Assembly (NCBI GenBank): GCA_032622095.1
Contig: CP136063.1
Location: forward strand, 68,027,897 to 68,091,896
Direction of reading: 5' to 3'
Origin: Siphonodentalium dalli
Lineage: Eukaryota > Mollusca > Scaphopoda > Gadilida > Siphonodentaliidae
DNA: 64,000 bases
This document shows, one piece after another, positions 63,264-64,000 of this stretch (the stretch's first letter is position 1; each line of letters opens with the position of its first letter). Position numbers and translations under genes: made by a program. The notes under the pieces are model-generated. The model had not been told where the DNA came from. It worked only from the letters and a program-made list of their open reading frames with translations, and did no database searches.

Positions 63264-64000
63264 GTTTGTATTATCAGTCTGTACGAATCACTGTACGATG
63301 TTGCAGATCATTTGCAAATATTTAGATATACCTAATATCGCTTCTGATTTTCCCATAGCGTTACGGTAGACACACCCCCTGATTCAATGTGTTCATAAAC
63401 CTATGAACATAACGTGACGTCACTTTCATTGTCGTTCATAGGTTTATGAACACATTGATCCCGGAAATCACCGGGGATTTCGAACATGAATGACTGCTTG
63501 AGTATTCAGCACGTCCGGATTTGGCAAGAAATTTGTTTTGGTCTATAATCAGTGTTGTTACCCTGCACCTAAAACTCTTCTCCTCTGATTACACAACCAT
63601 GACCTGACAAATATGCCATTATGGTAGAACGGCGTGCTGTCAATTTCTTATCATCCACAACCGAAACTTAATTGTTAGTTTAAGATATTATCCTTCTTGA
63701 AATCAACACGTCTACATTCATTACAAGCTAAACAAGACATTTCGTCATTTATGTGTATTCTGCATGTACTGTGAAATTTAGTTTTTTCGCTTTCCGTCAA
63801 CGGATTCTCACAATGTTTGGTTTTCTAAAAACCGAGGATTCGAACTGTCCGAACTGAACTCCATCTGTTCATTTAAAGTTGAATAAGCAGTGGGAAAGAC
63901 AGACAATCCTAGTTGATAATGAATTTAAGTATAAAATATAAATAATAAACGGCGGATTCAATGTGGTCATGGGTTTTGACCGCGATAAAAATTCAGCAAA
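63264..64000. other. Start of intron 21; holds one inverted repeat
   Basis: No further AGO exon is found. An inverted repeat with arms CAATGTGTTCATAAACCTAT-GAAC spans 63381-63460 with ACGTGACGTCAC, a CRE-like palindrome, in the loop. Otherwise unremarkable. Confidence 0.6.

Overview
The window is a stretch of animal nuclear genome. It has split genes with GT-AG introns, is AT-rich, and is packed with non-autonomous DNA transposons. It is dominated by one protein-coding gene on the + strand: a metazoan Argonaute of the AGO (miRNA/siRNA) clade. Twenty-one coding exons can be placed from the start ATG at 4659 to 63263. Their phases are mutually consistent at every junction, and together they give about 883 residues. 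The last roughly 100 residues, including the fourth catalytic residue (His), lie beyond the right edge. The abundant TACATGTA-type sequence, the many 'TTTAGCTCACCTGAG...GTCCGTCCGTC' and 'TATACGCCCTTT...GTCCGTCC' repeats, and a CR1/jockey-like RT fragment suggest a marine lophotrochozoan such as a mollusc. That assignment is inference.

Layout: 1-4658 is upstream DNA with repeats, ending in a TATA-less promoter-like stretch with an NRF-1-like site. 4659-27256 carries exon 1 and three tiny in-phase exons for a disordered N-terminal tail. Two of these three are copies of one another. 27257-36206 encodes the rest of the N-terminal region, the N domain and linker 1. 36072-47784 encodes PAZ and linker 2. 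50363-56355 encodes MID and the start of PIWI, and 60839-63263 encodes the PIWI slicer core with Asp-Glu-Asp visible. Exon 8 has an apparent one-base deletion that breaks the frame; everything else in the gene looks intact.

The introns total more than 55 kb and hold almost nothing but mobile DNA. There are hAT-like elements with exact 8-bp target duplications, piggyBac-like elements flanked by TTAA, TA-flanked MITEs, Harbinger-like elements, foldback elements, a reverse-transcriptase relic, and several arrays of 120-190-bp tandem repeats. Many are nested, and the order of insertion can be read from the sequence. A roughly 67-nt near-perfect hairpin occurs 13 times (plus one half copy) inside several unrelated MITE families, always within introns of this RNA-interference gene. 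After exon 18, the last bases of the exon and its splice donor are repeated seven more times in the intron.

No rRNA, tRNA, CRISPR, operon or second intact host gene was recognised.
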